Part shown: positions 23,766 through 31,491 of the stretch, piece by piece
Numbering within the stretch: the stretch's first letter is position 1
Layout of the letters: each line of letters begins with the position of its first letter
From: Labilithrix sp.
GTDB lineage: Bacteria > Myxococcota_A > Polyangia > Polyangiales > Polyangiaceae
Direction of reading: 5' to 3'
Assembly: GCA_019637175.1 (NCBI GenBank)
Contig: JAHBWD010000077.1
Span: forward strand, 1 to 36,340
DNA: 36,340 nucleotides
Notes under the pieces: model-generated
What the model saw: the letters and a program-made list of their open reading frames with translations, nothing else
Told to the model about the DNA's origin: nothing
Databases searched by the model: none
Made by a program: the position numbers and the translations under genes

Positions 23766-25954
23766 CGGCGCGCGATCGACCGCGCGCGCTCCTCGTGTGG
23801 CCGGGCGGCCTCTTCACCGGCGGGGCGAACTTCGGCGTCCCCCAGCTCCTCGCGATCGCCGCGGCGATGCGCGCGGCCGACGTCGACGTCGACGTCGTCG
23901 ATCTCGACGCCGAGCGTGCGTTCGGCGCCTTCGACCTCGGCGCGCTCGTCTCGCGCCGTCGCTACGACCTCGTCGGCATCTCCTGCTACTCGTCGTACGA
24001 CTACCTGAAGGTCTGCGCGATCGCTTCGCTCGTGCGCGAGAAGCTTCCTCGCGCGTGGATCGCGACGGGCGGCTATCACCCGAGCGCGCGGCCCGACGAC
24101 TTCGCCGCCACCGCGTTCGACTACGTCGTCGTCGGCGACGGCGAAGGGCCGATGACCCGCCTCGCGCGCGCGCTCGTGACGGGGAAGCGCCCGCTCGTCC
24201 GCGTGCTCGGGCCGGAGTCGGTCGCCCATCCCTCCGAGATGCCGCCGGTCGACTGGGCGCTGCTCGCGCGCTACCGGCCGGTCGCGCGCAAGGTCGCCTC
24301 CCAGGCGGAGATCTACCTCTCGCGCGGCTGCCCGTACGACTGCGCGTTCTGCATGGAGCGCGCGAAGCGCGACACGTCGTGGCGCGCGCTCGAGCCGCTG
24401 CAAGCCGTCGAGGAGATGCATCGACTCGATCGCTTCCTCGATCTGTCGTCGTGGACGCTCTTCATCGCCGACGCGCTCTTCGGGATGAAGACGTCGTGGC
24501 GCAGGGCGTTCCTCGAAGCGCTCGCGCGCCGCCCGATCCGCGCGCGCAAGGTGTGGCTGCTCGTGAGGCTCGATCTGCTCGAGCGAGACGACATCGCCTT
24601 GATGGCGCGCGCCAACGTCGCGCCCGGGTTCGGGCTCGAGTCGGGCGATCCCGATCAGGTGCGGCGGATCCGCAAGGTCGGGCGCCTCTCCGACTACCTC
24701 GATCAGATGCTCCGCGTCGCCGGCTGGGCGCGCGAGCTCGACGTGCCCTGGGGCGCGAACCTCATCGTCGGCCACCCGGGCGAGACGGAACGGTCGCTGC
24801 GCACGACCGCGCGCTATCTCGAGCGCCTCTACCTCGGTCCCGAGGGAACGACGGGCTTCGTCTCGATCGATCCATTCCGGCTCTACCCGGGATCGCCGAT
24901 CGACGAAGAGCGCGCCTCGTGGGAAGAGTCCACCGGCGTACGGGTGCACCGCTACCCATGGTGGCACGACGGGGATCAGGACTTCCTCGCGGAGTGGGTC
25001 GATCCGTCGCGCGAGCTCGACTTCCGGCGGTGCCACGCGCTTCGACACGAGCTCTTCACGCCGATCGTCGAGGGCGTCGCCAAGCGCTTCGCGTACGGCG
25101 GCCCCGCGCGCGACTACTTCGAGCGCGCGATCGCCGATCAGATCGAGCTGCTCGCGCCGCGTCACGCCGCGCGCACGCTCGCGCTCGATCACCTGTGGCG
25201 CTCGCTCCTTCGCGCCGACGGCGCCGCCGACGTGCCGGCTGGGCCGGCGCGCGTCGACGACGACGAGGCCTTCGCGGCCTTCTCGCGCGACGCCCGCGCG
25301 CGAGCGCTCGCGCGATCGGGCATCGCGATCGACGACGCGGTCGGCGCAGCGCTCCGCGACGTACCGCGCGAGCGCTTCGTCGCGCCCACGGAGCTGCCCG
25401 AGGCGCACCTCGATCGCGCGCTCGCGCTCGACGAAGACGGCGCTTCGACGATCTCGGCGATGCACGCCTACGCGAAGCAGCTCCGCGCCCTCGAGCTCGG
25501 CCCGGGCGACGCGATCGTCGATCTCGGCGGAGGGAGCGGCTACGGCGCCGCCGTCGCCGCCGCCGTCGTCGGCGCGGAGGGCGCGGTCACCTGCATCGAG
25601 ATCGATCCCGCGCTCGCCGCGCGCGCGGCGGAGACCCTCGCCGGCAGCGTGGTGCGCGTCGTCGCCGCCGACGCCCACGACGTCTCGCGCTGGCGCGGGG
25701 CGACGAAGGTCACCGTCGGCTTCGACGTCGGCAGCGTCCCCGATGCGTGGATCGCCGCGCTCGCGCCCGGAGGCCGCCTCGTCGCGCCCGCGTCGGGTCG
25801 ACTCGTGGTGATCGACAAGTCGCGCGACGGAAGGATCGAGCGCCGATCACTCGGCGACGTCGTCTACGTCCGGGATCGATCCGAGCGCGCGGAGATCGAG
25901 CGTCGCGAGCCACCGAGCGTGACCACCGGCGAGGCCGGCGCCGCGCGCGCGTGA
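23762..25954 (+). CDS. B12-binding-type radical SAM enzyme fused to PCMT-like methyltransferase
   Basis: This is a 730-aa two-part enzyme. Residues 1-~150 look like a cobalamin-binding Rossmann domain (ALLVWPGG, then ISCYSSYDYLKV and the GDGEGP loop), without the DxHxxG His motif. The radical SAM core has Cys190, Cys194 and Cys197 (SRGCPYDCAFC), continuing to ~490. The C-terminal ~220 residues resemble protein-L-isoaspartate methyltransferase, with VPRERFVAP, STISAMHAYAKQL and the SAM-binding VDLGGGSGYGAA (586-597). B12-type radical SAM enzymes often methylate unactivated carbons; PCMT homologues methylate Asp or isoAsp carboxylates. The ATG at 23762 overlaps the previous stop (ATGA). The last 108 nt overlap a convergent gene. 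The combination suggests two modifications on one substrate, which is inference. Confidence 0.85.
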   Translation: MTARDRPRALLVWPGGLFTGGANFGVPQLLAIAAAMRAADVDVDVVDLDAERAFGAFDLGALVSRRRYDLVGISCYSSYDYLKVCAIASLVREKLPRAWIATGGYHPSARPDDFAATAFDYVVVGDGEGPMTRLARALVTGKRPLVRVLGPESVAHPSEMPPVDWALLARYRPVARKVASQAEIYLSRGCPYDCAFCMERAKRDTSWRALEPLQAVEEMHRLDRFLDLSSWTLFIADALFGMKTSWRRAFLEALARRPIRARKVWLLVRLDLLERDDIALMARANVAPGFGLESGDPDQVRRIRKVGRLSDYLDQMLRVAGWARELDVPWGANLIVGHPGETERSLRTTARYLERLYLGPEGTTGFVSIDPFRLYPGSPIDEERASWEESTGVRVHRYPWWHDGDQDFLAEWVDPSRELDFRRCHALRHELFTPIVEGVAKRFAYGGPARDYFERAIADQIELLAPRHAARTLALDHLWRSLLRADGAADVPAGPARVDDDEAFAAFSRDARARALARSGIAIDDAVGAALRDVPRERFVAPTELPEAHLDRALALDEDGASTISAMHAYAKQLRALELGPGDAIVDLGGGSGYGAAVAAAVVGAEGAVTCIEIDPALAARAAETLAGSVVRVVAADAHDVSRWRGATKVTVGFDVGSVPDAWIAALAPGGRLVAPASGRLVVIDKSRDGRIERRSLGDVVYVRDRSERAEIERREPPSVTTGEAGAARA

Positions 25955-26626
25955 ACGCATGAGACCGAGCGCGCGTCGCTCGATCGCCTCGAACGTCGCC
26001 TCACGCTGCGCGCTCTCGAGGACGGTGGCTTCGTGCGCGGCCTGCCAGGCGACGTGCTCGACCTCGGCGCCGGCCACGCCGGGCACACCGACGACGATCG
26101 ATCGGCGCGCGCCCCCGAACGCGCGGCCGCGCCGGGGAAGGGGACGCGCGAGCAGCACCTCGGCGCCTTCGAGCGCGGGCGCCGCCAGCGTCACCGCGGC
26201 GATCGCGCGCGCGATCTCGTCGAGATCCACCGGCGCGCGCGCCGCGAAGAAATCGAGCTCGAGCTCGGCGGTCGCGCGGAGGATCTCGGCGTCGGGCCCC
26301 GCTCGCTGCGCCCACGAGAGCGCGGAGGCGTCGTCGACGTCGCGATCCGTCAAGCTCGCGAGATCGCGAGCGATCGCGGCGCGCACGCGCGACGTGTCAC
26401 GCCATACCCAGGCGAGGATCTGCGCGCGCGCCAGCCGCTCGTGCGTGGTCGACGTCCGCGCGAGGAGGGCGGCGTCGTCCGCCAGGGTCCGCTCGCGGGC
26501 CGGGCCGAATCGCGCCTCGGCCCACGCGATCCACGCGGGCGAGTGGCACGAGGCCGCCACGCCGACGTCCACGTGCGCCAGCACGTGAAAGACGGCCTCG
26601 GCCCACGGCGGCGCGAGGGCGATCAG
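25847..26626 (-). CDS. Unrecognised protein, convergent with the radical SAM operon, unusual start
   Basis: This open frame of about 259 codons has normal high-GC codon use and a sensible, non-Arg-biased protein: Ala-rich and helical, with AVFHVLAHVDVGVAASCHS near the N-terminus and HVAWQAAHEATVLE near residue 200. These His/Glu clusters could bind metal, but no family is recognised. No ATG fits. A CTG at 26626 would overlap the upstream gene's TGA exactly as ATGA overlaps do here; ATT at 26629 and GTG at 26584 are alternatives. The start is therefore uncertain. The 3' end overlaps the radical SAM-PCMT gene by 108 nt on the opposite strand. It probably shares a transcript with the TPR/PEGA gene just upstream. 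Confidence 0.6.
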   Translation of the reverse strand: MIALAPPWAEAVFHVLAHVDVGVAASCHSPAWIAWAEARFGPARERTLADDAALLARTSTTHERLARAQILAWVWRDTSRVRAAIARDLASLTDRDVDDASALSWAQRAGPDAEILRATAELELDFFAARAPVDLDEIARAIAAVTLAAPALEGAEVLLARPLPRRGRAFGGARRSIVVGVPGVAGAEVEHVAWQAAHEATVLESAQREATFEAIERRALGLMRSRARGAGLAGGHARWLATLDLRALGSIPDVDDVAE

Positions 26627-27687
26627 AATCGGCCGGTGACGCCGGCCGACGTTCCGCCGAAGTAGGGCGTGAGCGAGACGCCCTTGGTCTGCACCGTGGC
26701 GTAGGTGGGCGCCCGCGTCGCCCCGGCCTCTTTCGGCGCGGTGAGCAGGAGCACGAGCCCGGTCACGCCACCGACGCCTGCGACGATGAAGCCGACGGTC
26801 GAGAGCGCGCCGATCGTCTTGTAGCTGTCGATGTCGGACTGCAGATCCGGCGAAGGACATTTGTTGTCCGGACACTTGGCCTCGAGATCGCTCGCCTTGC
26901 CCATCGCCATGAGGCCGGTGATCGATCCGAGCAAGAGGCCCGCGCCGCCGACGCCGAAGGCGACGTACGCGTAGGTCTTGTTCGAGGAGCCGCCCTTGCT
27001 GTCGGCGCCCGGCTCCGTTCCCACAGGCCCGGTGACCGGCCCCGCGCCGACCGGATCGGCGCTCGGCTCGAGCTTCAGCTTCGCGTCGGCGTGTCCGCCC
27101 TCGGCGACCGTGAACGTCGTCTCGGCGGGCGAGAAGCCTTGCGCCGACGCCTTGACGACGTGCTGGCCGGGATCGACGGGGCGCTTGAGGCCGAGCGCGG
27201 CGACGGGCACGTTCTGTCCGTCGATCGTGACCTGCGGCGACTGTGGGCCCTCGACCATGATCGTGACGTTCGCGAGCCGCGCGGCGAGCGGCCCGACTTC
27301 GACCTTCGCCGCCTCGAGGGCCTCCTTGAAGGCCGGCGCCGGCGACGGGTTGTTACCCCACTCGCGGATGATCTTGTTGTAGCTCTCCTGGGCGGCGACG
27401 AGCTTGCCGAGCTTCACCTGCGTGCGCGCCAGACCGAGCGTGAGCGTCGGCGCCTGCGCATAGAGGTTCGCTGCGGCGTTCCACAGCTTCTCGGACTCGG
27501 CGTAGTTACCCGCGTCGAAGGCGGCCTGCGCCTGCTGCCCGAGCTGGCGCGCTTGCGCGATGTCTTGCGCCGCCGGCTCTCCCTGCGCGAACGCGGCGGG
27601 CGAGAGCGAGCAGACCGAGAGGGGGATCGCCGCAGCGACGAGGCAGCCACGCAGCGAACGGACGAGACGCCGGAACGGAACGCGCAT
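26623..27687 (-). CDS. TPR/PEGA protein with double-helix membrane hairpin
   Basis: This 354-aa protein has a signal peptide ending Ala-Phe-Ala before Gln, TPR-like helices (~40-125), a PEGA-like segment (VTIDGQNVPVAALGLKRPVD, then VVKASAQGFSPAET), a Gly/Pro linker and two transmembrane helices. The loop between the helices holds EAKCPDNKC with two Cys, and the second helix opens STVGF, matching the proteins at 21514-22170 and 29415-30437. The C-terminal ~35 residues are beta-like and end Gly-Arg-Phe. A role at the envelope, perhaps as a scaffold, is likely, but no activity is known. It diverges from the delta-60 lipoprotein gene with a 46-nt gap. Confidence 0.82.
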   Translation of the reverse strand: MRVPFRRLVRSLRGCLVAAAIPLSVCSLSPAAFAQGEPAAQDIAQARQLGQQAQAAFDAGNYAESEKLWNAAANLYAQAPTLTLGLARTQVKLGKLVAAQESYNKIIREWGNNPSPAPAFKEALEAAKVEVGPLAARLANVTIMVEGPQSPQVTIDGQNVPVAALGLKRPVDPGQHVVKASAQGFSPAETTFTVAEGGHADAKLKLEPSADPVGAGPVTGPVGTEPGADSKGGSSNKTYAYVAFGVGGAGLLLGSITGLMAMGKASDLEAKCPDNKCPSPDLQSDIDSYKTIGALSTVGFIVAGVGGVTGLVLLLTAPKEAGATRAPTYATVQTKGVSLTPYFGGTSAGVTGRF

Positions 27688-27733
27688 CCCCGAGTCATAT
27701 CAGCCCCGCGCGTGCTAGGTACAGTCGAAGCAC

Positions 27734-29398
27734 ATGTCGCGCGTGCACGCTGCAAAGGGCTCGCTTCGGGTCGAAAGCTCGCGGAGGCCGCGCCTCGCGC
27801 TCTTCGCCGCGCTCGCGTCGACGCTCGCGGCCGGCGGATGCGCGCTCGTCCTCGGCTTCGAAGACACGACGCTGCGCACGAACGAGATCGACGGCAGTCC
27901 AATCGACGAGGGGCAACCGATCCCCGAGGTCGACGGCGGCGTCGACGCAGGACCGTCGCGCATCACGGTGTCGCCCTCGACGGCCATCGTGAGGCGTGGT
28001 CGCACGCTCGATCTCACCGTCTCGATCACGCGGGGCAACGACATCGGAGGGACCGTCACGGTTCGTCCGAGCAACCTTCCGCTCGGCGTGACGGCGACCG
28101 CGCCCGAGATCGCGCCGCCCGCGGTCACGGGCACGGTCAGGCTCACCGCCGCCGCGAACGCGACGCTCGGCCCTCGGACGATCCAGCTCACGATCGAGGG
28201 CGGCCCGGCGACGCTCCCGAGCCTCGAGGTCCCGCTGCTCGTCGCCGACGGATCGGGCGCGTTCGACGTCACCTTCGACACCGACGGCTTCGTCTTCGAC
28301 GCGTCGCGCGGCCTCGACGGCACCTTCTTCGCGCTCGCGCTCCAGGTCGACGGAAGGATCCTCGCGGGAGGCGCCGGCGCCGCGCCGACGGCGGGATGGA
28401 TGGCGCGCCGGTATTCCTCCGGCGGCGCGAACGAGGCCGCCTTCCAAACGGCGTCCGCCGGGCTCCCGGCCGACGGCGAGCTCCGCGCGCTCGCGATCGA
28501 CGGCCTCGGCCGGATCGTCTGCGTGGGCACGTCGGCGCCGCTGGCGGCCGCGGTGACGACGTTCTCCGTCGCGCGGCTCACGCCCGCCGGCGCGCTCGAC
28601 GCGAGCTTCGGCGGCGTCCAGCGGCTCACCGTGCTGGAGACGCCCCAAGGCTCGGTGGCGCGCGCCGTCGCGATCCAGCCCGACGACATGATCGTCGTCG
28701 TCGGCTCGCGCACCGAGGGCGCGAGCGAGACGGGCCTCATCACGCGCTACAAGGTCGACGGCACGCGCGACATGGCCTTCAACGGGGGCGCGCCGATCGC
28801 GATCGCGAACACGCGCTTCATCGGCGTGTCGATCGAGGCGTCGGGCGCGATCGTCGCCGCGGGCAGCAGCACGGGCGGTGCGCTGCCTTCCTACATCGTC
28901 ACGCGACGAACGCCGACGGGCGCGGCCGACGCGACGTTCGGCACCGCGGGCACCGCGTCGTTCGGCAACACGTATCGGGCGAACGGCTTCGTGCGCCTCG
29001 AGGGCGGCTCGCTCGCGCTCGTCGGCGACGTCCGCCAGGGCGTCGCGGGGTACACCGCGGGCGTCGTGTCGGGGTCGGGCGCGCCGGTCTTTGCGCGCGC
29101 GTTCGCGACCGTCGCCGGCGCTGGCTACTACGGCGTCGCCGCGCAGGGCACAGACCGCTTCGTCGCCGCTGGACACTCCACGGCGCTGAACGGCGAAGCG
29201 CGCGTCGATCGCATCTTCGTCGATGGCGGGAAAGACGGCACCTTCAGCGACGGCGGCGTCGCCGTCATCGAGCCCGGCGGCACGGCGAACGCCTTCGACG
29301 TGACCTTGTACGCCGCCGCCGTGCAACCCGACGGGCGCATCCTCGCCGCGGGCAACCGGTCGAACGCCGGCGCCGTGATCTATCGGTTGTGGCCCTGA
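27734..29398 (+). CDS. Lipoprotein with delta-60 repeat beta-propeller-like domain
   Basis: This 554-aa protein has a long basic N-terminus, a hydrophobic core and a lipobox-like AGGC, followed by ALVLGFEDTT and an Asp/Gly linker. Residues ~75-175 look like an Ig-like or invasin-like beta domain. From ~185 to the end are delta-60-type repeats: recurring patterns such as ALQVDGRILAGG, RLTPAGALDASFG and AVQPDGRILAAG, each about 50-55 residues. Such proteins are secreted or surface-anchored and of unknown ligand. The ATG at 27734 has only a weak ribosome binding site, and a 5-bp inverted repeat (27712-27716/27729-27733) ends directly before it. Confidence 0.82.
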   Translation: MSRVHAAKGSLRVESSRRPRLALFAALASTLAAGGCALVLGFEDTTLRTNEIDGSPIDEGQPIPEVDGGVDAGPSRITVSPSTAIVRRGRTLDLTVSITRGNDIGGTVTVRPSNLPLGVTATAPEIAPPAVTGTVRLTAAANATLGPRTIQLTIEGGPATLPSLEVPLLVADGSGAFDVTFDTDGFVFDASRGLDGTFFALALQVDGRILAGGAGAAPTAGWMARRYSSGGANEAAFQTASAGLPADGELRALAIDGLGRIVCVGTSAPLAAAVTTFSVARLTPAGALDASFGGVQRLTVLETPQGSVARAVAIQPDDMIVVVGSRTEGASETGLITRYKVDGTRDMAFNGGAPIAIANTRFIGVSIEASGAIVAAGSSTGGALPSYIVTRRTPTGAADATFGTAGTASFGNTYRANGFVRLEGGSLALVGDVRQGVAGYTAGVVSGSGAPVFARAFATVAGAGYYGVAAQGTDRFVAAGHSTALNGEARVDRIFVDGGKDGTFSDGGVAVIEPGGTANAFDVTLYAAAVQPDGRILAAGNRSNAGAVIYRLWP

Positions 29399-29414
29399 CG
29401 CGACGGCGCGCGGA

Positions 29415-30437
29415 TCAGAGCGAGCCCGCGAGCGTCACGCCGCCGCCGCCCGCATAGCCCGCGGGAACGATGCGCAGGCCGAGCGGCTTCGCCGAGGGCG
29501 CGGTGAGAAAGAGCACGAGCCCGGAGGCGACGAGCACGCCACCGGCGGCGAAGAAGACGGTCGAGAGCGTGGCCTTCGATCTCGCGTCGTCGACCGCGCT
29601 CTGCCCGGCGACGTCGCACGTCTTCGTCGCGCGCTCGCAGCCGCCGCCGTCGAACGCGCCGTCGTAGGTCGAGCTGGCGGAGAGGCCGAACGCCGCACCC
29701 ACACCGAGGCCCACCGCGCCGAGGCCCATCGCCACGATGCCCGCCGGCTTCTGCCAGCCCGGGGGATCGATCTGCGCGGGCGGCATCTCCGTGAACGGCG
29801 GCGGCGTCGGAGGCGGTGGCGCTTCGACGGGCGGCGCCGTCGCGATCGGCTCGAGCAAGGGCACTTCGAACCTCGCCGACTGCCCCTGCGTGACCGTGAT
29901 CTGCGCGGTGAAGGTCTTCTTGCCCGGCGCCGCGATCTCGAGCGCGATCGTCCCAGGATCGACCGGGTCGGCGGCGCCGAGCTTCGCGCGCTCGAGCTCC
30001 TTGCCCGCGCGCTTGACGACGAGCCCGCTCGCGTCGTGGCCCTGCGGAACGACGACCGTGAGATACGAGAGCTTCGGCTCGAGGGCCTTCGCGCGCTCGC
30101 TGGCGACCTGCTCGCGCGTCGGATCGCCGTTGCGGGTCGCGAGCTGCGCGACCTCGCGATACTGGAGCCACGCGCTCGCGAAGCGACCTTGCTTCTCGTA
30201 GCACTCGGCGAGCTTTCCGCGCGTGCCGAGGCCGGGGTAGTGCTTGAGGCTCGCCTCGAGCTTCGGACAGGCCGCGTCGTATTTTCCGTCGTTGAAGAGC
30301 GCGAGGCCCTCGTTGAACAGCGCGCGGCCCATCGCCTGCTGCTGCGCGTCCTGGGCGTGGACGGGCGTCACAGTCGTGGCGAGCACGAGCGCCGCGGCGC
30401 AGGAGGCCTTCGCGAGGAGGGAGGTTCGGCGGTTCAT
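29415..30437 (-). CDS. TPR protein with PEGA-like segment and double-helix membrane hairpin
   Basis: This 340-aa protein has a signal peptide (MNRRTSLLAKASCAAALVLA, cleavage after Val-His-Ala), two TPR motifs (~30-110, e.g. ALFNEGLALFNDGKYDAACP), a beta-rich stretch (~120-200), a Pro-rich linker and two transmembrane helices near 235-255 and 290-315. The loop carries two Cys (GGGCERATKTC), and the second helix opens STVFF. This is the architecture of the proteins at 21514 and 26623, so it is a third paralogue. It converges with the delta-60 gene (16-nt gap) and diverges from the formylglycine-enzyme-like gene. Confidence 0.82.
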   Translation of the reverse strand: MNRRTSLLAKASCAAALVLATTVTPVHAQDAQQQAMGRALFNEGLALFNDGKYDAACPKLEASLKHYPGLGTRGKLAECYEKQGRFASAWLQYREVAQLATRNGDPTREQVASERAKALEPKLSYLTVVVPQGHDASGLVVKRAGKELERAKLGAADPVDPGTIALEIAAPGKKTFTAQITVTQGQSARFEVPLLEPIATAPPVEAPPPPTPPPFTEMPPAQIDPPGWQKPAGIVAMGLGAVGLGVGAAFGLSASSTYDGAFDGGGCERATKTCDVAGQSAVDDARSKATLSTVFFAAGGVLVASGLVLFLTAPSAKPLGLRIVPAGYAGGGGVTLAGSL

Positions 30438-30480
30438 CGTCGGGCCGCCACACGCGGCTTCCTCGATGTGTAACAGATCC

Positions 30481-30494
30481 GCCCGCGCGCGGGC
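30481..30494. promoter_or_regulatory. 14-bp perfect palindrome in divergent region
   Basis: GCCCGCGCGCGGGC lies between the TPR gene (start 30437) and the gene at 30519 and touches the upstream edge of the sigma-54-like element. It could be an operator, but simple GC-rich palindromes arise easily here. Confidence 0.25.
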
Positions 30495-30506
30495 ACGCCG
30501 GCTGCA
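30491..30506 (+). promoter_or_regulatory. Sigma-54-like -24/-12 promoter element
   Basis: GGGCAC, five bases, then CTGCA: the GG and GC dinucleotides have the spacing of TGGCAC-N5-TTGCA. Transcription would start near 30517, so the GTG at 30519 would be almost leaderless, which weakens the call. Confidence 0.4.
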
Positions 30507-30518
30507 CTGCATCGCGGC

Positions 30519-31427
30519 GTGCGATCGGTCCGCAACTGGGTCGCCGCCTTCGTCGGCGGCTCGCTCGGCGCCTGCAGCGCGGAGGCGCCGGAGCCCACGA
30601 CGGCGAACGCCGAGGCGACGCCTCGCGAGGAGACGGAGCGCGGCGAGGGCGACGCGATCCCCATCCGAAGCGCGACGGAGCCGCGGCCCTGCGGCTCGGC
30701 GCACGGCGCGTCGTGCGTGGTCGGGCGCGCGTGCGGCGGCGACGCCGACTGCGCCTCCGGGCTCTGCGGTCGGCGCGGCCCGAACGCGGGCACGTGCGTG
30801 AGCGCGCGGAGCTGCACCGGCGCGCCGGGGGCCGATCGCCGCTGCGCGAACGGCGACGACTGCTGCGCGTCCACGCGCGTGCCCGCGGGGCTGCTCGAAG
30901 AGCCCGGCGGCGCGACCGCCATCGCGCCGTTCAGGCTGGACGCGTTCGAGATCACGGTCGGTCGCATGCGTGCATATTACACAGACATCGGCGCCGATCC
31001 CGCGACGATCGAGGCGCAGATGATCGACGCCTGCGCGCGAGACGGCCACGCACCGACGTGGACCGCGACGCCGGGCGACGACGAAGACAAGCCCGCCAAC
31101 TGCCTCGACGCGATCACCGCCGCGGCGTTCTGCGCCTGGGACGGCGGTCGCCTGCCGACCGACGCCGAGTGGAGCTGGGTCGCCGCGAGCGGGCAGGAGC
31201 TCCGCGTCTTTCCTTGGGGCGACGAGCCGTCCGCCGTCCTCGAGCGCGTGGGCTCGCAGCCTGGTCGATCGCGATGGGGCCACGCCGACATCGGCAGCAG
31301 CGTGCGCGAGCTCGTCTCGGGCGCCAATCCCGAAGAGGCGATCGTCCGCGGCGGCGAGGAGCGCGAGCACGTCTCGATGTTCGACCGCTCGACCGCGATG
31401 GGTGCTCGCTGCGCGCGCGACCGGTGA
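30519..31427 (+). CDS. Lipoprotein with reduced formylglycine-generating-enzyme-like domain
   Basis: This 302-aa protein starts at GTG and has a short signal with lipobox LGAC (Cys19). A Cys-rich stretch at 58-116 contains a CGGDADCASGLC-type motif and CANGDDCC, typical of myxobacterial surface proteins. From ~135 comes an FGE/SUMF1-type fold: PFRLDAFEITVGRMRAYY, AAAFCAWDGGRLPTDAEWSWVA, RVFPWGDE, and near the end RGGEE and GARCARDR in place of the usual RGGSW and GFRC. At ~165 residues the domain is shorter than typical (~230-260), and the copper-binding Cys pair of true FGEs is not evident. It is probably a non-catalytic C-type-lectin-like relative. Confidence 0.8.
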   Translation: MRSVRNWVAAFVGGSLGACSAEAPEPTTANAEATPREETERGEGDAIPIRSATEPRPCGSAHGASCVVGRACGGDADCASGLCGRRGPNAGTCVSARSCTGAPGADRRCANGDDCCASTRVPAGLLEEPGGATAIAPFRLDAFEITVGRMRAYYTDIGADPATIEAQMIDACARDGHAPTWTATPGDDEDKPANCLDAITAAAFCAWDGGRLPTDAEWSWVAASGQELRVFPWGDEPSAVLERVGSQPGRSRWGHADIGSSVRELVSGANPEEAIVRGGEEREHVSMFDRSTAMGARCARDR

Positions 31428-31446
31428 TCGATTCGATCGTGGCCCG

Positions 31447-31462
31447 TGGCACATGACGTGCT
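31447..31462 (+). promoter_or_regulatory. Sigma-54-like -24/-12 promoter of the matrixin gene
   Basis: TGGCAC, five bases, then GTGCT gives a perfect -24 half and a one-mismatch -12 half with correct GG-N10-GC spacing. A start near 31472 leaves a ~20-nt leader containing the GGAGG at 31480-31484, an ideal layout for the ATG at 31492. Confidence 0.6.
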
Positions 31463-31491
31463 GCGTCCCACGCGGTCGCGGAGGACCAGGG

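Noticed and set aside
22234..25954. Transferred island or mobile element carrying the radical SAM operon
   Set aside because: Base and codon composition match the neighbours, and I saw no transposase, integrase, tRNA junction or flanking direct repeats.
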